DNA of 64,000 nucleotides, from the IMG/VR virus record IMGVR_UViG_3300020183_000015, positions 1 to 64,000 of that record; one strand, 5' to 3'. How positions within the stretch are numbered: the first letter of the stretch is position 1; each line of letters opens with the position of its first letter. Under the pieces are notes generated by a model. The model did no database searches. It was not told the DNA's origin and saw only the letters and a list, made by a program, of their open reading frames with translations. Source of the stretch: a virus. Shown here one piece after another: positions 62,001 to 64,000 of the stretch. The position numbers were made by a program, and so were the translations under genes.

Positions 62001-62414
62001 GATGTTCTTTATACAGGTAGAATAAACCCAATCGCAACTTTCTCTGATGTTGGTTGTGTAATTTGGGGTAACAAAACTCTACAAATTAGAGAATCAGCTC
62101 TTGATAGAATCAATGTTAGAAGATTATTGTTACAAGCACGTAAGTTGATTTCAGCAGTATCTGTAAGATTATTGTTTGAACAAAACGACGCACAAGTAAG
62201 ACAAGACTTCTTAAACGCTGTAAACCCAATCTTAGATTCGATTAGAAGAGACCGAGGTCTATATGACTTTAGAGTTACACTTTCTAGTGATCCACAAGAT
62301 ATCGACAGAAACCAAATGACAGGTAAAATTTATATTAAACCTACACGTTCACTTGAGTTTATCGATATTACGTTCTTTATTACACCGACTGGAGCTTCTT
62401 TCGAGAACATCTAA
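59064..62414 (+). CDS. gp18: Contractile tail sheath protein with very large insertion and Pro-Thr linkers
   Basis: 1116 residues, against about 659 for T4 gp18. The N-terminus (KVFVSPGVYTSEVDLSFVAQ; LGVVGETIIGPAFEPIFITN; DEFTTYFGGV) and the C-terminal third (PWFAAAGYTRGIVNCIKARK; LLLQARKLISAVSVRLLFEQ; LSSDPQDIDRNQMTGKIYIK) are clearly sheath. Between them, from about residue 115 to 840, lies an enlarged region with a Pro-Thr linker pair (residues about 289-332, YPTPTSTPLA and NPTPTPSPVP) and several Cys residues, then further beta domains. The sheath contracts to drive the tube through the cell envelope. Decoration domains on it may protrude from the tail and could be glycosylated. A strong terminator follows the gene. 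Confidence 0.93.
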   Translation: MATSSNSKVFVSPGVYTSEVDLSFVAQSVGVTTLGVVGETIIGPAFEPIFITNYDEFTTYFGGVSPEKFVNTQIPKYEAGYIAKAYLQQSNQLFVTRILGLSGYDGGPSWSITTTANVDCSTIDVWCLSGATIDCVPVCLSAKTETFIIPFTACSNSVTTVEFQGTFPSEIANLLNTPYTTGDGGTSTIGTQLQDLVFDVITDPLPFDAEDHTISYFGSIEDGDYNTLDAIFTASTNVYNVPNIGFSANTLCSGFNDPWYYSQFEHELNGNGYTGFSFFSIVQNLQYLYPTPTSTPLASVTPTPTPSPQNPCITPSAHVNPTPTPSPVPVNCYSGELHIKVYYYTGTSYTQYDDVVVGTFRSRGISYYTSSENPTYEITGLTNVNIDMTGQYVSVLKNPYEKFAINCTNRYGQQYTFETSFSQNDPSYVTKVFGVTNFQKPRLEVPLFCEERFQSWLNYGWKKGYIRGLNPSLVRLDSAQSGNVHSIGWYLDRYQTPSSPWVVSELRGNKVFDLFKVYTISDGDGANTLLKVSIADVSFSNNNFTLLVRDYFDTDSNPVVLEKFTNCSMDPNQNNFIGVKIGTVDGEYNLNSKYIMIEIHEDAPIDALPCGFNGYNFKLYQGGKPPFPIIKAKYDFPGEVIWNPPFGLSTGVDDVIVSSGDNIRRTYLGIGNFYGWDPSYYEYIGKRNPNNTCDIDGIDWNYRSSGFHMDKNASGITLGAAFSTSGDPRFICGSSTFDQEPQLPTNDYYRLFSRKFTFLVQGGFDGWDIYREYRTNSDRFELGRTGYLYGACPDNRYPNATGWGAFKQIAIGDGTQDYANTDFYAYLLGQQTFANPESVNINVFTTPGIDFSNNSNLIERAINMIEFNRADSLYVTTCPDYNLFLPTTTGVDGLIYPQEAVNLLEDTGIDSNYTATYYPWVLTRDSVNNTQIYIPPTAEVTRNLALTDNIAFPWFAAAGYTRGIVNCIKARKKLTQEDRDVLYTGRINPIATFSDVGCVIWGNKTLQIRESALDRINVRRLLLQARKLISAVSVRLLFEQNDAQVRQDFLNAVNPILDSIRRDRGLYDFRVTLSSDPQDIDRNQMTGKIYIKPTRSLEFIDITFFITPTGASFENI

Positions 62415-62430
62415 AAAACAATGAAAAAGG

Positions 62431-62457
62431 AAAAAGGGGGGTCTTCCCCCTTTTTTT
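62431..62457 (+). terminator. Strong rho-independent terminator after tail sheath
   Basis: Five As and five Gs, loop GTCTT, five Cs and a run of seven Ts, beginning 16 bases after the sheath stop. It limits read-through from the sheath into the HAD gene. Confidence 0.9.
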
Positions 62458-62465
62458 ATTTATAG

Positions 62466-62475
62466 GATATTTATT
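62466..62475 (+). promoter_or_regulatory. Candidate late promoter element (GATATTTATT)
   Basis: GATATTTATT three bases before the ATG at 62479, directly after the sheath terminator; a promoter is needed here, which supports the element being functional. Confidence 0.5.
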
Positions 62476-62478
62476 ATT

Positions 62479-63306
62479 ATGGATTATAAAAAATTAGTAA
62501 GAGGTATTATATCAGAAATAATACAAGACCAACTGACACCAACAATGAAGTATTATGCATTTGATTGGGATGATAATCTTATGTATATGCCAACAAAGAT
62601 TTACTTAAAAGATGACAATGGTCAAAGTGTTGGTATGTCCACGGATGATTTTGCGGAGTATAGAACTGAAATTGGAAAAGAACCTTTTGATTACGATGGA
62701 CATACCATTGTTGGTTTCGATAACGACGCATTTCGTGACTTTACGGTAACGGGTGATAAAAAATTTTTAGTGGATTCTATGAAAGCCCCAACGGGTCCAG
62801 CATGGAGTGATTTTGTGGAGGCAGTAAATGATGGATCAATTTTTGCAATAATTACCGCAAGAGGACATACACCAAGTATATTAAAAACTGCAATATATCA
62901 ACTTATTAAAAAAAATATGCACGGATTAAATAAAGATGAGTTAGTAAAAAACCTTCGAAAGTATCGTGAAATGAATGACGAGGAAGATTTGTCTGATGAA
63001 GAATTAATCCAATCTTATTTAGAAATGTGTAAGTATCATCCTGTTAGTTTCGGTGAGGGTTCGGCCGCCAATCCCGAAGAACTTAAAGTAAGTGCGATGA
63101 AACAGTTCATGGAATATGTTAGAACACTATCTCAAAGACTACAAGAAAAGGCTTACCTTAAGAACAAAATAAGTAATTACTTTGTACCTTATGTTGGTTT
63201 TTCAGATGACGACTTAAAGAATGTACAAGCAATGAAGAAACATTTTGATGACGAATCTGGTTTAGATATCTATCATACAGGAGGAGGTAAAAAAACTAAA
63301 TTTTAA
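62479..63306 (+). CDS. HAD-like phosphatase-type protein between sheath and tube
   Basis: 275 residues. A short N-terminal helix (LVRGIISEIIQD) precedes YYAFDWDDNLMYMPTKIYLK (about residues 25-44), which is HAD motif I with D29 and D31. SIFAIITARGHTPSILKTAI (about residues 117-136) carries motif II, and VGFSDDDLKNVQAMKKHF (about residues 236-253) has the acidic motif IV, so this HAD protein, unlike the one at 8836, keeps its catalytic residues. Phage HAD enzymes of this type can remove 3' phosphates or nucleotides. Being placed between sheath and tube genes, it may be packaged or act late. It is preceded by its own late-type element. Confidence 0.72.
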   Translation: MDYKKLVRGIISEIIQDQLTPTMKYYAFDWDDNLMYMPTKIYLKDDNGQSVGMSTDDFAEYRTEIGKEPFDYDGHTIVGFDNDAFRDFTVTGDKKFLVDSMKAPTGPAWSDFVEAVNDGSIFAIITARGHTPSILKTAIYQLIKKNMHGLNKDELVKNLRKYREMNDEEDLSDEELIQSYLEMCKYHPVSFGEGSAANPEELKVSAMKQFMEYVRTLSQRLQEKAYLKNKISNYFVPYVGFSDDDLKNVQAMKKHFDDESGLDIYHTGGGKKTKF

Positions 63307-63375
63307 TTAAAACTAGGCTTATAAAAGTTATAACTTTAAAAATTATTGAAGTAAATAGAAAAAATTTAAAATGAA

Positions 63376-63385
63376 TATATTTATA
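63376..63385 (+). promoter_or_regulatory. Candidate late promoter element (TATATTTATA) for tail tube
   Basis: TATATTTATA with a 33-base A-rich leader before the ATG at 63419, in an otherwise empty 112-base AT-rich gap. Confidence 0.5.
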
Positions 63386-63418
63386 ATAAAAATAAAAAGA
63401 AAAATTAAAAAATAAGAC

Positions 63419-63907
63419 ATGGCTGATTTACTAATGAAAATGCCGATTCCCTACGAACCGAAAAGGGAGAACCGTTGGATTCTAAGATTCCCTTCATCAC
63501 TTGGTATTAATGAGTGGTACGTTGAAACAACATCAAGACCGAAACTTACAATCGGTTCGACAGAGATACAGTTTTTAAATACTTCAACATATGTTGCTGG
63601 TAGATTTAATTGGCAAGAGTTAGGGGTGACATTTAGGGATCCAATTGGACCTTCAGCTTCACAAGCGGTTATGGAATGGATCCGTTTATGTGCTGAATCA
63701 GTTACAGGTCGTATGGGTTATGCAGCAGGTTACAAAAAAAATGTTGACCTTGAAATGTTGGACCCAACAGGAGTTGTTGTTGAAAAATGGATTTTAGAAG
63801 GATGTTTTCTTCTTGGTTACGATGGGGGTTCATTGTCTTATGCAACAGATGGTATTGCAAAAATTACTTGTAATATGAGAATGGACCGTTGTATTTTAGT
63901 TTATTAA
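63419..63907 (+). CDS. gp19: Tail tube protein
   Basis: 162 residues, the size of T4 gp19 (163). ENRWILRFPSSLGINEWYVE, RPKLTIGSTEIQFLNTSTYV, FRDPIGPSASQAVMEWIRLC and YKKNVDLEMLDPTGVVVEKW, followed by LEGCFLLGYDGGSLSYATDG, are in the order of gp19-type tubes. The proteins stack in hexameric rings inside the sheath to form the DNA channel. Its position right after the sheath and HAD genes is conserved in T4-type phages apart from the HAD insert. A strong terminator follows, indicating a short, highly expressed transcript. Confidence 0.95.
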   Translation: MADLLMKMPIPYEPKRENRWILRFPSSLGINEWYVETTSRPKLTIGSTEIQFLNTSTYVAGRFNWQELGVTFRDPIGPSASQAVMEWIRLCAESVTGRMGYAAGYKKNVDLEMLDPTGVVVEKWILEGCFLLGYDGGSLSYATDGIAKITCNMRMDRCILVY

Positions 63908-63927
63908 TAAATTAATATAATAATATA

Positions 63928-63960
63928 AACCGTATACTTTACAGTGTACGGTTTTTTTTT
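63928..63960 (+). terminator. Rho-independent terminator after tail tube
   Basis: AACCGTATAC, loop TTTACA, GTGTACGGTT and a run of Ts: a 10-bp stem with a single G-T pair, starting 20 bases after the tube stop. Confidence 0.9.
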
Positions 63961-63979
63961 ACCTTTTAAAAAAAAAACT

Positions 63980-64000
63980 ATGGAAACATCAGACGAATAC
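63980..64000 (+). CDS. Start of a truncated gene at the window edge
   Basis: ATG at 63980 after an A-rich leader opens METSDEY and runs off the window. In T4-type gene order the portal gene (gp20) follows the tube, so a portal is possible, but seven residues cannot show it. Confidence 0.4.

Noticed and set aside
1-64000. tRNA or rRNA genes
   Set aside because: I saw no cloverleaf or rRNA-like segment in the gaps; nearly all of the window is coding and the gaps are short and AT-rich.

Overview
This window looks like part of the genome of a T4-type contractile-tailed phage (myovirus). It encodes a long tail sheath, a tail tube, a gp5-type baseplate hub, gp13/14/15-like neck candidates, a gp43-type family B DNA polymerase, a gp55-type late sigma factor, PhoH, dUTPase, a DnaQ-type exonuclease and a SNF2-type helicase. 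Base composition is strongly AT-rich. Start codons sit behind A-rich leaders with almost no Shine-Dalgarno sequence, which is typical of Bacteroidota and their phages, so a Bacteroidota (flavobacterium-like) host is my best inference. No tRNA, integrase, CRISPR or reverse transcriptase was seen.

Layout. 1-19857 is transcribed leftward: baseplate/virion genes (7-5947), the late sigma factor (5959-6702), a glycosyltransferase/methyltransferase island interleaved with HAD and PhoH genes (6702-14456), dUTPase and exonuclease (14595-15913), another glycosyltransferase (15916-17130), a terminator, and five small virion-like genes including a WYL-domain protein (17213-19857). From a divergent control region near 19880, 19910-31788 is rightward and holds two very large fibre proteins. 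One has Pro-Thr stalks and Cys-rich knots. The other has 642 collagen-like Gly-Thr-Ser/Asn triplets and six Cys-rich repeats at its end. A leftward gene (31827-34751) encodes a three-domain GT4 / TibC-like heptosyltransferase / FkbM methyltransferase. 34807-49899 is rightward: a LamG fibre gene broken by three in-frame stops, a GT9 enzyme, stalked fibre proteins, a second collagen-like fibre, a glycan operon (GT60, GT-A-like, GT2-like, GT25, and a TylF-HtrL-GT2 fusion), and a stalked trypsin-like protease. 49989-64000 carries DNA polymerase, the neck genes, a metalloprotease-superoxide dismutase fusion, a helicase, a ribbon-helix-helix regulator, tail sheath, a HAD protein and tail tube.

The outstanding theme is glycosylation. 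About twelve genes with roughly fifteen glycosyltransferase domains and four methyltransferase domains are interleaved with Thr/Ser-rich fibre genes. Several belong to families whose known members modify Ser, Thr, hydroxyproline or collagen side chains in proteins (TibC/BAHT, GT60, GT25). I infer that the phage may encode a protein O-glycosylation pathway that coats its own collagen-like and Pro-Thr stalk fibres. No nucleotide-sugar synthesis gene is visible, so sugars would come from the host.

A recurrent sense-strand element, close to RRTATTTATA, lies 3-33 bases before the starts of most virion genes on both strands. It is absent before most glycosyltransferase genes and is the best candidate for the late promoter read by the gp55-type sigma factor.
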